A stretch of DNA of 64,000 nt from Amycolatopsis solani (GCF_033441515.1 NZ_JAWQJT010000003.1:1116001-1180000); one strand, 5' to 3'; positions 44,136 through 52,963 are shown, numbered from the stretch's first letter. A program made the numbers and translations. The notes: a model not told the origin generated them from the sequence alone.

Positions 44136-45695
44136 ATGCCGACCGTGGAAGCGCCGATCGCCGCCGTGACCGTCTACCCGCAGCAGGCCCGGATCACCCG
44201 CCGGGGTAAAGCGCCACTGGACGGCGGGCCCCGCCTGACGTTCGCGGGCCTGCCCCTGGCCCTCGACCCGGCGTCGGTGCGCGTCACCGGCACGGGCCCG
44301 GCGCTGATCACCGGCGTCGACGTCCGCACCGAGCGCCACGCCTCCCCGGCCGACGCCGCCCTGCGCGCCCTCGTCGAGCAGCGGCGGGCGGACCAGGCCA
44401 CGCTCGACGGCGTCGTGGACGACGAAGCGGCCGAAGCGATGAAGGTGGATCTGCTGACTTCGCTGGCGAAGCGGAGTGGCGGCAGTTTCGCGAAGGCGCT
44501 GGCGGCGGGGACGGCGGAGCCCGCGCGGGTGGGTGAGGTGACGGACGCGCTGAGCTCGCGGCTGGCCACGGCGTTGAAGGCGCGGAGGGTGCTTTCGGAT
44601 CGGATCGTCCGGCTGCGCGAGGACCTCGCGGCGCTCGACCGGCGGATCGCGGAGCACAGCGCGCAGTCCGAAGAGGACAGTACATCGGTGGTGGTAGAGC
44701 TGGAGATCTCGGACCCGTCGGGCTCGGCCGAGCTGGAACTGTCCTATGTGGTCCCCGGGGCGAGCTGGGCGCCGGGGTACGACATCCGGGTGCGCGGCAC
44801 CGACGTCACGGTGGTGTCGTACGGGCTGGTCAGCCAGCACACGGGCGAGGACTGGCCGGAGTGCGAGCTGGCGTTGTCGACGGCCCGGCCGGCGGTTTCG
44901 GTGGTGGTGCCGGAGCTTTCGCCGTGGTTCCTGGACCGCGTCCACCCTGTCCCCCCGGCCCCGGCGGCGGCTTACGGGGGTTCCGGGGGCGGGATTCCGG
45001 AGGGCGCGCGGGCGCGGGGTTTCGCCGCTTCGGCCGCGACTCTGATGGCGCCGAAGCTGGCGTCCGTGGAGCAGGGGACGACGGCGGTGACTTACCGGCC
45101 TTCGCGTCCGGTGGCGGTGCCTTCGGGGGCGCAGGGGCACCGGACGACGTTGGCCCAGCTTTCGCTCACGGCGGTTTTGGGTCACGTGACGGCGCCCGTG
45201 TTGGCTGAGGAGGCTTATCTGCGGGCGGTCGTGGTCAATTCCTCTTCGCTGGCTCTGTTGCCGGGGCGGGCTTCGGTGTTCCACGAGGCGGAGTTCGTGG
45301 GGACCACGTCCTTGGAGGCCTGGGCTCCCGGGGAGGAGCTGGAGCTGGCTTTGGGGGTCGACGACCGGATCCGGGTGGAGCGGGAATTGGTGCGTCGTTC
45401 CGCTTCCAAGGCGGCGTTGTCGGGGCAGAAGCGGCGGGAGGCGGAGTACCGGATTTCGGTGGGGAATTACGGGCCCCGGCCGGCTTCGGTGACGGTGCTG
45501 GATCAGGCGCCGGTTTCCCGGGATGACGCGGTTACGGTGAAGGACGTGAAGACTTCGCCGGAGCCGGTGGAGACTTCGGCACTGGGTGAGTTCACTTGGA
45601 AGCTGGAACTGGGGGCCGGGGAGACGGGCGAGGTGCGGCTTTCTTACCGGGTGGATGTGGCGAAGGGGGTGGAGTTGTCGGGGTGGCGGGAGTGA
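44136..45695 (+). CDS. MuiA-like protein (DUF4140/DUF4139)
   Basis: A 519-residue protein of the mucoidy-inhibitor A family. The N-terminal DUF4140 part (IAAVTVYPQQARITRRGKAPL) is followed by a helical coiled stretch (residues 85-175). The DUF4139 beta domain begins at LELSYVVPGASWAPGYDIR and ends with LGAGETGEVRLSYRVDVAKG. No signal or membrane segment is present. Biochemical function is unknown in all bacteria. A short Gly/Pro-rich loop (PPAPAAAYGGSGGG) interrupts the DUF4139 domain. Confidence 0.85.
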   Translation: MPTVEAPIAAVTVYPQQARITRRGKAPLDGGPRLTFAGLPLALDPASVRVTGTGPALITGVDVRTERHASPADAALRALVEQRRADQATLDGVVDDEAAEAMKVDLLTSLAKRSGGSFAKALAAGTAEPARVGEVTDALSSRLATALKARRVLSDRIVRLREDLAALDRRIAEHSAQSEEDSTSVVVELEISDPSGSAELELSYVVPGASWAPGYDIRVRGTDVTVVSYGLVSQHTGEDWPECELALSTARPAVSVVVPELSPWFLDRVHPVPPAPAAAYGGSGGGIPEGARARGFAASAATLMAPKLASVEQGTTAVTYRPSRPVAVPSGAQGHRTTLAQLSLTAVLGHVTAPVLAEEAYLRAVVVNSSSLALLPGRASVFHEAEFVGTTSLEAWAPGEELELALGVDDRIRVERELVRRSASKAALSGQKRREAEYRISVGNYGPRPASVTVLDQAPVSRDDAVTVKDVKTSPEPVETSALGEFTWKLELGAGETGEVRLSYRVDVAKGVELSGWRE

Positions 45696-45821
45696 ATTTC
45701 GCCAGCGCCCTTTGAAACGCTCAGCCGCCGGAACCGGAGCCGCGTCGAATCCTCGATGTGGTGCGGTGGAGGACAAGCCGCTCGATTCGTTCTGCGGCCG
45801 CATGTGCACGAAGTGAGACAG

Positions 45822-45859
45822 GCGGTCCGGCTCGCCCGGCCACGGCCGAGCCGGACCGC
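45822..45859 (-). terminator. 13-bp stem-loop after the CBS gene
   Basis: The arms GCGGTCCGGCTCG (45822-45834) and CGAGCCGGACCGC (45847-45859) pair perfectly around a 12-nt loop. It starts 4 bp after the minus-strand CBS stop and may also serve the convergent MuiA-like gene. Confidence 0.75.
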
Positions 45860-45863
45860 GAAG

Positions 45864-46295
45864 CTAGCCCTGCGCGATGTACGCCTGCAGCTGTTCCTGG
45901 CTCTGCTCCAGCTGCTCCATCCGGTTCTTCACCACATCGCCGATCGACACGATCCCCGCCAGCCGGCCGTCGACCAGCACGGGCACGTGCCTGATGCGGC
46001 GCTCCGTCATCAGGACCGACAGCTGGTCCACCGAATCCTCCGGGCCGCAGCTCGCCACCAGCTTCGTCATGATCTCCGAGACCGGGCCGTCCAGGAGGGC
46101 CGGGCCTCGCTCGTTCAGGCGGCGGACCACGTCGCGTTCCGAGACGATTCCCGCGATCGAGCCGTCGGGGGCGACGACCACCATCGCGCCGACGTTGTGT
46201 TCGGACAGGCCGGTCAGCAGTGTGGTCACCGTGGTGTCCGGGGTGACCGTCGCGACCGCCGTCCCCTTCGTGCGCAGCAGATCCGCAATCCGCAT
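45864..46295 (-). CDS. CBS-pair domain protein
   Basis: A 143-residue protein made of two CBS motifs: one from VTPDTTVTTLLTGLSEHNVGAMVVV to SERDVVRRL, the second from CGPEDSVDQLSVLMTERRIRHVPVL to SIGDVVKN. Such pairs bind adenine nucleotides and act as energy sensors. No catalytic domain is attached. A Gln/Glu-rich helix follows (EQLEQSQEQLQAYI). SD GGAAGGA precedes ATG 46295. The partner is unknown. Confidence 0.9.
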   Translation of the reverse strand: MRIADLLRTKGTAVATVTPDTTVTTLLTGLSEHNVGAMVVVAPDGSIAGIVSERDVVRRLNERGPALLDGPVSEIMTKLVASCGPEDSVDQLSVLMTERRIRHVPVLVDGRLAGIVSIGDVVKNRMEQLEQSQEQLQAYIAQG

Positions 46296-46397
46296 GGCGA
46301 TCCTTCCCGTCGGTGAGCTGGATCACCACAGGGTAGGTCCCCCCGGCACCGCGCGAAAGTCCGGCAAACGGGGCGTCTTCGTGGTATTCGAACCGAT

Positions 46398-46844
46398 TCA
46401 GCCGAGGCGTTCGGCCAGGCCGTCCAGTGCCGACCTGATTCCCGCCGCGTAGTCGTCGTCGCAGAGGGCGTCGAGGCGGGCTCGGGCCAGGGCCAGCTGC
46501 TCGCGGGCCGCCGCCAGGTCGCCCAGTTTGCGGTAGTCCTCGCCCAGGTTGAGGTGCAGCGACGGGTAGAAACCGCGCACCGCCAGGGACGCGTGGTACT
46601 CCTGGGCCCGCGAATCCGTCAGGGAGTCCGCCGCCGCCAGGGCGCGCAGGTCCCACTCGAGCTCCTCGGCCGGGTCGTCGCAGACGTCGGCCATGTGGTG
46701 CGCCAGCGCGACGCGGTGCAACGGGTCGCCGTCCGGGCCGATCGACGCCCACAGCTGCGTGAACGTCGCGTGCGCGCCGGCGCGGTCGCCGCCGATGTGC
46801 TGCCGCAGACCGGCGTCGATCGCCACCATCACGTCGTCGGTCAT
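46398..46844 (-). CDS. small TPR-like helical protein
   Basis: A 148-residue all-helical protein. It contains the SLHLNLGEDYRKLGDLAAAREQLALARARL repeat, a TPR motif, plus a conserved HHMADVCDDPAEELEWDLRAL segment found in many actinobacterial relatives. Its ATG overlaps the stop of the MocR gene (ATGA at 46841-46844). Coupling to a MocR regulator is the only clue to its role. Confidence 0.75.
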   Translation of the reverse strand: MTDDVMVAIDAGLRQHIGGDRAGAHATFTQLWASIGPDGDPLHRVALAHHMADVCDDPAEELEWDLRALAAADSLTDSRAQEYHASLAVRGFYPSLHLNLGEDYRKLGDLAAAREQLALARARLDALCDDDYAAGIRSALDGLAERLG

Positions 46845-48250
46845 GCCGCTCCCTCGTCCACCAGTGCCCGCAGCCGGGCCAGTCCCGGCTCGATCCGCTC
46901 GGCCGCGACCGCACCGTAACCGAACACCAGGCCGTGCCGCCGCTCCCCCACCCCGAAGTCCCCCAACGAGTACAGCCGCACGCCGCGCCGGCGGGCCGCG
47001 CGGACCAGCGGGCCGCAATCCGACGTGGCCACCGCGCTCAGGTGCAAGCCCGCCGAAGACGGCAGCGGCGTCAGGAAGTCCGCGAACGAAGCCAGCGACC
47101 GGGTCAGCAGCTCGTGCCGCTCGCGGTAGATCTTCCGCATCCGCCGGACGTGCCGGGCGAAGCCGCCCTCGGCCATGAACGCCGCCAGCGCCGCCTGTTC
47201 GACGTTCGGCGCGTGCCAGTCGGTCAGGTACCGGGCCTTGACCAGAGCCGGCACGAGCGACGGCGGCGCGATGAGGAAGCCCAGCCGCAGCGCGGGCGAA
47301 AGCACCTTCGAGAACGAGCCGACGTAGACGACACGACCGCGGGAATCCAGGCTGTGCAACGGTTCCAGCGGCCGCCCGGTGTAGCGGAACTCGGTGTCGT
47401 AGTCGTCTTCGACGAGCACCGCGTCGTTGCGCTCGGCCCAGTCGAGGAGCTCGAGCCGGCGCTCCAGCGACATCGACAACCCCAGCGGGTACTGGTGCGA
47501 CGGCGTCACGTACACCAGCCGCGTCCCGGCCGGGATCGCGCGCACGACGATGCCCGCCGCGTCCACCGGTACCGGCGCGACCCGGATCCCGCGCGCCGCG
47601 AGCACCAGCCGCGGCGGCGGGTAGCCGGGGTCTTCGACGGCGGCGAGGTCGCCGTCGCGGAGCAGGACCCGCGCGACCAGGTCGGTCGTCTGCTGCGCGC
47701 CGGCGGTGACGACGACCTGCGCCGCGCTCGCCCGGACGTCGCGCGACACCCCGGCGTGCCGCGCGATCTCGGTGCGCAGCGCCGCCAGTCCCTGCGGGTC
47801 GCCGTAGGTCATCAGGTCGGCTTGGCCGGCCCGCAGCCGCTGGGTGACGAGCCGGCGCCAGGTGTCGAACGGGAACCGCGTCAGGTCAGGGACGCCGGGC
47901 CGGAAGTCGAACTCCGGCGCCGGGGCGAACGGCGCCGGGGGCGGCGGGACGGCGTCCCACTCCGGCAGCGGCCGCACGCCGGACACGGGCGAGGGCTCCG
48001 GCCGGGCCGCCGCGGACGCCGTGACGAAGGTGCCGGCGCCGACGCGGCCGGTCAGGAACCCCTCGGCGGTGAGCCGGTCGTAGGCCGCGCTGACCGTCGT
48101 CCGGGAGACCGCCAGCCGCTGCGCGAGTTCGCGGGTCGGCGGCAGCGCCTCGCCGGGCCGGATCCGGCCGGCCAGGATCGCCGCGCGGAGCTGCCGGTAG
48201 ATCGATTCGCGGTGGCCGCGCGTGCCGGTCAGGTCGATGTGGATCTCCAC
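46841..48250 (-). CDS. MocR/PdxR-type regulator (GntR HTH plus aminotransferase domain)
   Basis: Fusion of a winged GntR HTH (SRTTVSAAYDRLTAEGFLTGRVGAGTFV, residues 45-75) with a fold-type I aminotransferase domain. The PLP-binding Lys is in GSFSKVLSPALRLGFL, and YGDPQGLAALR and ITPSHQYPLG-like segments are present. I chose GTG 48250 because a -10 (TAGACT) lies 8 nt upstream, implying a leaderless mRNA; GTG 48274 would add eight residues. It is divergent from a TIGR03086 gene with an inverted repeat between them. The effector may be PLP or a PLP-amino-acid adduct (family knowledge). Confidence 0.9.
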   Translation of the reverse strand: MEIHIDLTGTRGHRESIYRQLRAAILAGRIRPGEALPPTRELAQRLAVSRTTVSAAYDRLTAEGFLTGRVGAGTFVTASAAARPEPSPVSGVRPLPEWDAVPPPPAPFAPAPEFDFRPGVPDLTRFPFDTWRRLVTQRLRAGQADLMTYGDPQGLAALRTEIARHAGVSRDVRASAAQVVVTAGAQQTTDLVARVLLRDGDLAAVEDPGYPPPRLVLAARGIRVAPVPVDAAGIVVRAIPAGTRLVYVTPSHQYPLGLSMSLERRLELLDWAERNDAVLVEDDYDTEFRYTGRPLEPLHSLDSRGRVVYVGSFSKVLSPALRLGFLIAPPSLVPALVKARYLTDWHAPNVEQAALAAFMAEGGFARHVRRMRKIYRERHELLTRSLASFADFLTPLPSSAGLHLSAVATSDCGPLVRAARRRGVRLYSLGDFGVGERRHGLVFGYGAVAAERIEPGLARLRALVDEGAA

Positions 48251-48257
48251 CGGTGCC

Positions 48258-48263
48258 AGTCTA
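48258..48263 (-). promoter_or_regulatory. -10 element TAGACT, leaderless MocR gene
   Basis: On the minus strand TAGACT ends 8 nt before GTG 48250. The upstream alternative start (48274) would lie before the promoter and is therefore unlikely. Confidence 0.5.
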
Positions 48264-48278
48264 GATTGGCCCACCAGA

Positions 48279-48298
48279 AGTGCCGCAGATTTGGCACT
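48279..48298. promoter_or_regulatory. inverted repeat AGTGCC-N8-GGCACT, likely MocR operator
   Basis: A perfect 6-bp dyad with an 8-bp spacer sits in the 83-bp divergent region, about 20 bp upstream of the MocR -10 and 23 bp upstream of the other gene's -10. This placement suits a regulator acting on both promoters. Confidence 0.55.
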
Positions 48299-48320
48299 GT
48301 TCGTGGTCCGCTGGCCCGCC

Positions 48321-48326
48321 TAGCGT
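48321..48326 (+). promoter_or_regulatory. -10 element TAGCGT, leaderless TIGR03086 gene
   Basis: TAGCGT ends 8 nt before ATG 48334, so the transcript would begin at the start codon. Confidence 0.5.
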
Positions 48327-48333
48327 GCGAAGC

Positions 48334-48906
48334 ATGGATCTCCGCGAACTCGACCGCCGCGCGCTGCTCGTCCTCGACAAGATCGTCGCCGCCGTGACCC
48401 CCGCCGACCTCACCCGCCCCACGCCGTGCGCGGGCTGGACCCTGGCCGACCTGCTCCGCCACCAGGTCAGCGAGAACCACGCCTTCGCGACCGCCGCCCG
48501 CGAGGGCTCGGCGCCGGACTGGGACGCCGGCGAGCTCGGCGACGACGCCCCCGGCGCCTACCAGGCGTCCGTCGACGACTTCCTCGACGCCTTCGCCGAC
48601 GACGCCGTGCTGGCGCGGCAGCTCACGATCAACCACTTCGGCACGTTCCCCGGCCCGATCGCCGCCCACATGCACCTGGTGGACACCGTCGCGCACGGCT
48701 GGGACCTGGCCCGCGCGCTGGGCCTGCCCTACGAGCCGGACGCCGAGGCCGTGCACGTCGCCCTCAAGCTGGCCGAGCGGATCCCGGACGAAGGCCGCGA
48801 ACAGAACAACTCGTTCGCCCGCAGCGTCGAGGTCCCCGCGGACGCGAGCGAGCTCGACCGGTTCCTGGCCCTGCTGGGCCGGGATCCCGCGTGGACAGTC
48901 AGCTGA
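48334..48906 (+). CDS. TIGR03086-family metal-binding protein (DinB/MDMPI fold)
   Basis: A 190-residue protein of the mycothiol-dependent maleylpyruvate-isomerase-like superfamily. Family marks are TPCAGWTLADLLRHQVSEN near the N-terminus and AAHMHLVDTVAHGWDLARALG, with His residues suited to a divalent metal. Members may be thiol- or mycothiol-dependent enzymes, but this one has no assigned reaction. It is divergent from a MocR regulator that probably controls it. Its last 8 bp overlap the convergent zinc-peptidase gene. Confidence 0.85.
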   Translation: MDLRELDRRALLVLDKIVAAVTPADLTRPTPCAGWTLADLLRHQVSENHAFATAAREGSAPDWDAGELGDDAPGAYQASVDDFLDAFADDAVLARQLTINHFGTFPGPIAAHMHLVDTVAHGWDLARALGLPYEPDAEAVHVALKLAERIPDEGREQNNSFARSVEVPADASELDRFLALLGRDPAWTVS

Positions 48907-49858
48907 CCTCGGCGACCGGGGCGCTCCAGGTGTCGCACGCCTTCGTCGTCTTGCCGTCGTAGCCCGCCTTCGCCCAGGACAGCTGGTGCTTGCGGGAGCC
49001 GTGGGTGTCGCTGTCGTTGGCCCGGCCGTAGTCGGCGACGGCGGCGTTCGCCAGCGACCGGCTGATCGAGCCCGTGCCGGCGACGGCCGCCAGGAAGAGC
49101 GCGCCGAAGCAGTTGGCCTGCAGCTCGATCCGGCGCACGACCTCCTTGTCGGCCGCGCTGTCCTCGTCCGGCGACGTCATCTTGTCCGCCGCCGCCGACA
49201 GGATGCCGCTCTCGCGCTGCACGTGGTGGCCGTATTCGTGGGCGATCGTCGCGATGTGCCGGGCCTTGTTGAGCCCGGCGTCCGCCAGCATCCAGTCGGT
49301 CGGGGCGTAGATCGTCGTGTCGCCGCCGCAGTAGTAGGCGACGGCTTCGTTCTCGGTCGGCGCGGCGCCGCACGCGCTGTGTTCGGGCAGCTTCACCGAG
49401 ACCGTGACGATCAGCCTCGGCTCGTTCGCCTTCTCCAGGGCCGGGCGCCAGGACTCCGCCAGGCAGTCGGCAAGCCTGCCGTAGTACGCCTCGAGCTGGT
49501 CGGCGGAGCGGCCGAGGTCGGGCAGCGCGCACGTCGCCGGCCCGGGCGTGATGCCGTCGGACAGCAGCGGGTTGCGGGCCAGCTCCGGCACCGGCTTCAC
49601 CTCCGTGCCGCCGCTGTAGGCACGGCCGGTGTCCGCGCCCTGGGCGGCGAAAGCGCGCCCGTCGACCCGCCGCGGAATGGTGGCCGCGATCAGGGAGATG
49701 GTCAGCACGACGATCAGTACCCCGCCGACGGCGCCCCAGAGCCGGTGGTGCGGCGGGGCGATCGGGACGGGCGGTGCGGCGGCCCAGTTCGGGGCCCACG
49801 GGTTCGGCTCCGGCGCCCAAGCGGGTCCCGGCGGACCGGGCTCTCCGTCGTCGTTCAC
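48899..49858 (-). CDS. neutral zinc metallopeptidase, membrane anchored (YpfJ family)
   Basis: A 319-residue protein with a proline-rich cytoplasmic N-terminus (GPPGPAWAPEPNPWAPNWAA), one membrane helix (about residues 41-61) and an external peptidase domain. The HExxH motif is His207-Glu208-Tyr-Gly-His211 in IAHEYGHHVQ; a downstream Glu in RIELQANCFGALF may be the third ligand. Four cysteines could form disulfides. GTG 49858 has a GGGGGAG SD. It overlaps the convergent TIGR03086 gene by 8 bp. The substrate is unknown. Confidence 0.88.
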   Translation of the reverse strand: MNDDGEPGPPGPAWAPEPNPWAPNWAAAPPVPIAPPHHRLWGAVGGVLIVVLTISLIAATIPRRVDGRAFAAQGADTGRAYSGGTEVKPVPELARNPLLSDGITPGPATCALPDLGRSADQLEAYYGRLADCLAESWRPALEKANEPRLIVTVSVKLPEHSACGAAPTENEAVAYYCGGDTTIYAPTDWMLADAGLNKARHIATIAHEYGHHVQRESGILSAAADKMTSPDEDSAADKEVVRRIELQANCFGALFLAAVAGTGSISRSLANAAVADYGRANDSDTHGSRKHQLSWAKAGYDGKTTKACDTWSAPVAEVS

Positions 49859-49958
49859 GCTCTCCCCCTGCTCGGTGGCACCAGCATACGGACGACCCGG
49901 GAGGCAGGGATCACGAAACGAAAACGCCACCCGGTGGCCGGGCGGGCCGGGCTCGGGC

Positions 49959-49964
49959 AAGACT
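49959..49964 (+). promoter_or_regulatory. -10 element AAGACT, leaderless prolyl oligopeptidase gene
   Basis: AAGACT ends 7 nt before ATG 49971. It is the weakest match of the leaderless group. Confidence 0.35.
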
Positions 49965-49970
49965 GGGGGC

Positions 49971-51983
49971 ATGAGTGTCGAGGACCCGTACCTGTGGCTG
50001 GAAGACGTGACCGGCGAAGACGCGCTGGACTGGGTGCGCGCCCGCAACGGCGAAACGCTGGCCGAGCTGACCACCGGAGCGCGCTTCGCCGAGGTGCGTG
50101 ACGAGCTGCGCGAAGTGCTGGACGCCGACGACCGGATCCCGTACGTGCGCCGCCGCGGCGAGTACCTCTACAACTTCTGGCAGGACGCGAGCCACCCGCG
50201 CGGCCTGTGGCGGCGGACGACGCTCGAGTCCTACCGGCAGGCCGAGCCCGACTGGGAGCTGCTGCTCGACGTCGACGCGCTGGCCGAGGCCGAGGGCGAG
50301 AACTGGGTCTGGCAGGGCGCCACCGTGCTGCGGCCGGGCTACCGGCGCGGCCTGGTCGAGCTGTCCCGCGGCGGCGCGGACGCCACCGTCGTGCGCGAGT
50401 TCGACCTCGACGCGCACGAGTTCGTCGAGGACGGCTTCACCGTCCCGGAGGCGAAGACGCGGATCGGCTGGATCGACGAGGACCGCGTCTACATCGGAAC
50501 GGACTTCGGCCCCGGCACGCTGACCAGCTCCGGCTACCCCCGGCTCTCGAAGGAGTGGCGGCGCGGGACCCCGCTGGCCGAGGCCGTCACGGTCTACGAA
50601 GGCAAGCCCGACGACGTCTCGATCGGCGCGTCCCACGACCCGACCGAAGGCTTCGAACGCGACTTCGTCAGCCGCGCGATCGACTTCTACCGCTCGGAGC
50701 TGTACCTGCGCACGCCTGATGCGCTGGTCAAGATCGACGTGCCCGACGACGCGAGCGCGTCCGTGCACCGCGAATGGCTGCTGGTCCGGCCGCGCACGGC
50801 GTGGACGGTCGGCGGCACCGAGCACCCCGCCGGCTCGCTGATCGGCATCCGCTTCGACGCCTTCCTGGCCGGCGACCGCGCCTTCGCCACGCTGTTCACG
50901 CCAGACGAGCACACCTCGCTCGACTACTGGGCCTGGACGCGCAACCACCTGCTGCTGGGCACGCTGCGCGACGTCCGCACGGAGCTGCGCACCCTGACGC
51001 CCGGCCCGGACGGCTGGACCGAGGAGCCCCTGTCCGGCGGGCCGGAGTTCGGCAGCGCCGACATCTTCGACACCGATCCCGACGTCAGCGACGAGTACCT
51101 GCTCAACTCCAGCGGCTTCCTGCAGCCGTCGACGCTGAGCTACGGCCACGTCGGCGAGGAGGTCGAAGTGCTGAAGCAGGCTCCGGCGTTCTTCGACGCG
51201 TCGGGCATGAGCGTCGCGCAGTACTTCGCGACGTCGGAGGACGGCACGAAGATCCCGTACTTCGTCGTCCGGCCGTCGGGTGCGGAGGGCGGCCCGACGC
51301 TGCTGACCGGCTACGGGGGCTTCGAGGTCTCGCTGACGCCGTCCTACAGCGGGATGATCGGCCGCGGCTGGCTCTCGCGCGGCGGCACGTACGTCGTCGC
51401 GAACATCCGCGGCGGCGGCGAGTACGGGCCCGGCTGGCACACGCAGGCGATCAAGGCCGAACGCCACCGCGTCTACGAGGACTTCGCCGCGGTGGCCGCG
51501 GATCTCGTGTCGCGGGGCATCACGACGCCGTCGCGGCTGGGGATCCAGGGCGGCAGCAACGGCGGCCTGCTGATAGGCGTCATGCTGACGCGCTACCCGG
51601 AGCGGTTCGGCGCGATCGTCAGCCAGGTGCCGCTGCTGGACATGCGCCGCTACCACCTGCTGCTGGCCGGCGCGTCGTGGATGGCCGAGTACGGCGATCC
51701 GGACGAGGCCGCGGAATGGGAGTACATCGCGAAGTACTCCCCGTACCAGAACGTCCACAGTGGACGCGCGTACCCGCCGTCGCTGTTCGTGACGTCGACG
51801 CGCGACGACCGCGTGCACCCCGCCCACGCCCGCAAGATGGTGGCGCGGATGCGTGAGCAGGGGCACGACGTCCGGTATCACGAGAACATCGAAGGCGGCC
51901 ACGGCGCCGCGGCGGACAACGAGCAGCTGGCCTTCAAGTGGGCGCTGGTCTTCGAGTTCCTGTGGGAGCAGCTCACGAAGTGA
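49971..51983 (+). CDS. prolyl oligopeptidase (S9A)
   Basis: Cytosolic serine peptidase of 670 residues cleaving after proline in short peptides. The N-terminal part (DPYLWLEDVTGEDALDWVRA) is the classic S9A opening. A seven-bladed propeller region follows, then the hydrolase domain: Ser529 in GIQGGSNGGLL, an Asp in STRDDRVHPAHA (612/613) and His644 in EGGHGAA. GGGEYGPGWH is also typical. There is no signal peptide. The last 11 bp overlap the convergent SMR gene. Confidence 0.92.
   Translation: MSVEDPYLWLEDVTGEDALDWVRARNGETLAELTTGARFAEVRDELREVLDADDRIPYVRRRGEYLYNFWQDASHPRGLWRRTTLESYRQAEPDWELLLDVDALAEAEGENWVWQGATVLRPGYRRGLVELSRGGADATVVREFDLDAHEFVEDGFTVPEAKTRIGWIDEDRVYIGTDFGPGTLTSSGYPRLSKEWRRGTPLAEAVTVYEGKPDDVSIGASHDPTEGFERDFVSRAIDFYRSELYLRTPDALVKIDVPDDASASVHREWLLVRPRTAWTVGGTEHPAGSLIGIRFDAFLAGDRAFATLFTPDEHTSLDYWAWTRNHLLLGTLRDVRTELRTLTPGPDGWTEEPLSGGPEFGSADIFDTDPDVSDEYLLNSSGFLQPSTLSYGHVGEEVEVLKQAPAFFDASGMSVAQYFATSEDGTKIPYFVVRPSGAEGGPTLLTGYGGFEVSLTPSYSGMIGRGWLSRGGTYVVANIRGGGEYGPGWHTQAIKAERHRVYEDFAAVAADLVSRGITTPSRLGIQGGSNGGLLIGVMLTRYPERFGAIVSQVPLLDMRRYHLLLAGASWMAEYGDPDEAAEWEYIAKYSPYQNVHSGRAYPPSLFVTSTRDDRVHPAHARKMVARMREQGHDVRYHENIEGGHGAAADNEQLAFKWALVFEFLWEQLTK
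51753..51765. repeat. palindromic 13-mer GTCCACAGTGGAC, copy 3
   Basis: Exact copy inside the prolyl oligopeptidase gene, coding for NVHSGRAYPP near the catalytic Asp loop. Confidence 0.7.
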
Positions 51984-52287
51984 CGCGCGCGAGCACGACG
52001 CCGCCGACGATCAGGGCCAGCGCGGCCGCCCGGCCGGCGCTCAGCGGGTCCTTGTTCACGACGACGCCGAGCACGATCGCCCCGACGGCGCCGATCCCGG
52101 TGAACACGGCGTAGGCCGTGCCCACCGGGACGGTGTCCATCGCGCGCGAGAGCAGGTAGACGGCGGCCGCGCCGAGCACGAAGCACAGGAGCGTCGGCCA
52201 CGGCCGGGTGAAGTTCTCCGTCGGTTTGATGCTCTGCGACCAGGCGATCTCGACGAGCCCGGCGAAGACGAGTGTCACCCAGCCCAT
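51973..52287 (-). CDS. SMR-family exporter, Gdx/SugE type
   Basis: Four-helix drug/metabolite exporter of 104 residues. Glu13 in GLVEIAWSQSIKPTENFTRPWP is the proton/substrate-coupling residue, and TAYAVFTGIGAVGAIVLG is characteristic of the Gdx (guanidinium exporter, formerly SugE) branch as opposed to EmrE. The Trp of the usual AYAVWTGIG is Phe here. Its ATG overlaps the azoreductase stop (TGATG), so the two are co-translated and under the TetR operators. No guanidine riboswitch is visible. Confidence 0.88.
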   Translation of the reverse strand: MGWVTLVFAGLVEIAWSQSIKPTENFTRPWPTLLCFVLGAAAVYLLSRAMDTVPVGTAYAVFTGIGAVGAIVLGVVVNKDPLSAGRAAALALIVGGVVLARVTS

Positions 52288-52898
52288 CAGAGCGCCTTCA
52301 ACGCGGCTTCGCGCGACGCTTTTCGCTCGCCGTCGCGCGGGGCGAGGTGCGGATCGACGAGGGCGTTGGTCAGCTCGGCGTGCACGAACCGGATGTCGTC
52401 GACGTCGTAGTGCCCGGCGATGAAGTCCCGCAGGTACCGCTCGTGGTGGTCGAAGGGGGCTCGCGGGGTGCCTTCGGCGTACGTCCCGCCGCGGGCGCCG
52501 GCGATCACGAACGCTGTGCCCTTCAGCGACATCCGCGGGAACGTCACCTGGTCGATCCACGTCTTGAGCGCGGCCGGGATCGAGAAGTTGTACATCGGCG
52601 CGCCGATCAGGACGACGTCGGCTTCGAGCAGCTCGGCCAGGAGCGGCTCGACGACGGCCCAGGCCTGCTTCTGCCCGGGCGTCGTGACGACTTCGGCGTA
52701 GCGCGCCGGGTCGGTGATCCCGGCGGCGAGCAGGGCGTCGCAGATCTCGGTCCAGGCCTCGCCGATCACCGGCACCGGGTCGGCGGCGAGGTCGCGGTAG
52801 GTGCGGGTGCCGTTCCAGGCGGCGGCGTAGCGGGCGGAGAGTTCGCGGGAGAACGACCGGCGGCGGGCGCTGGAGTCGAGGTGCAGCAGGTGGGTCAC
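52287..52898 (-). CDS. azoR: FMN-dependent NADH-azoreductase (AzoR-like)
   Basis: Flavodoxin-fold quinone/azo reductase of 203 residues. It shows the N-terminal LLHLDSSARRRSFSRELSARY phosphate loop and the FMN-contacting GAPMYNFSIPAALKTWIDQV, plus FVIAGARGGTY. It reduces quinones or azo compounds with NADH, giving thiol-stress protection. GTG 52898 has AGGAGGAA. It is the first gene of an azoR-smr operon divergent from a TetR gene. Confidence 0.88.
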   Translation of the reverse strand: MTHLLHLDSSARRRSFSRELSARYAAAWNGTRTYRDLAADPVPVIGEAWTEICDALLAAGITDPARYAEVVTTPGQKQAWAVVEPLLAELLEADVVLIGAPMYNFSIPAALKTWIDQVTFPRMSLKGTAFVIAGARGGTYAEGTPRAPFDHHERYLRDFIAGHYDVDDIRFVHAELTNALVDPHLAPRDGERKASREAALKAL

Positions 52899-52909
52899 GG
52901 TTCCTCCTC

Positions 52910-52930
52910 AAGTGGACGCCTTGTCCACTT
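52910..52930. promoter_or_regulatory. TetR operator 1 (AAGTGGAC-N5-GTCCACTT)
   Basis: Perfect 8-bp inverted repeat with a 5-bp spacer, 12 bp upstream of the azoR start codon. It is followed by a second similar site. Confidence 0.75.
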
Positions 52931-52936
52931 CCGCTC

Positions 52937-52957
52937 AACTGGACACCTCGTCCGCTT
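52937..52957. promoter_or_regulatory. TetR operator 2 (AACTGGAC-N5-GTCCGCTT)
   Basis: Imperfect copy of operator 1 with the same spacing (TGGAC-N5-GTCC core). It lies 27 bp centre to centre from the first and directly in front of the tetR -10. Confidence 0.65.
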
Positions 52958-52963
52958 ATTCCC

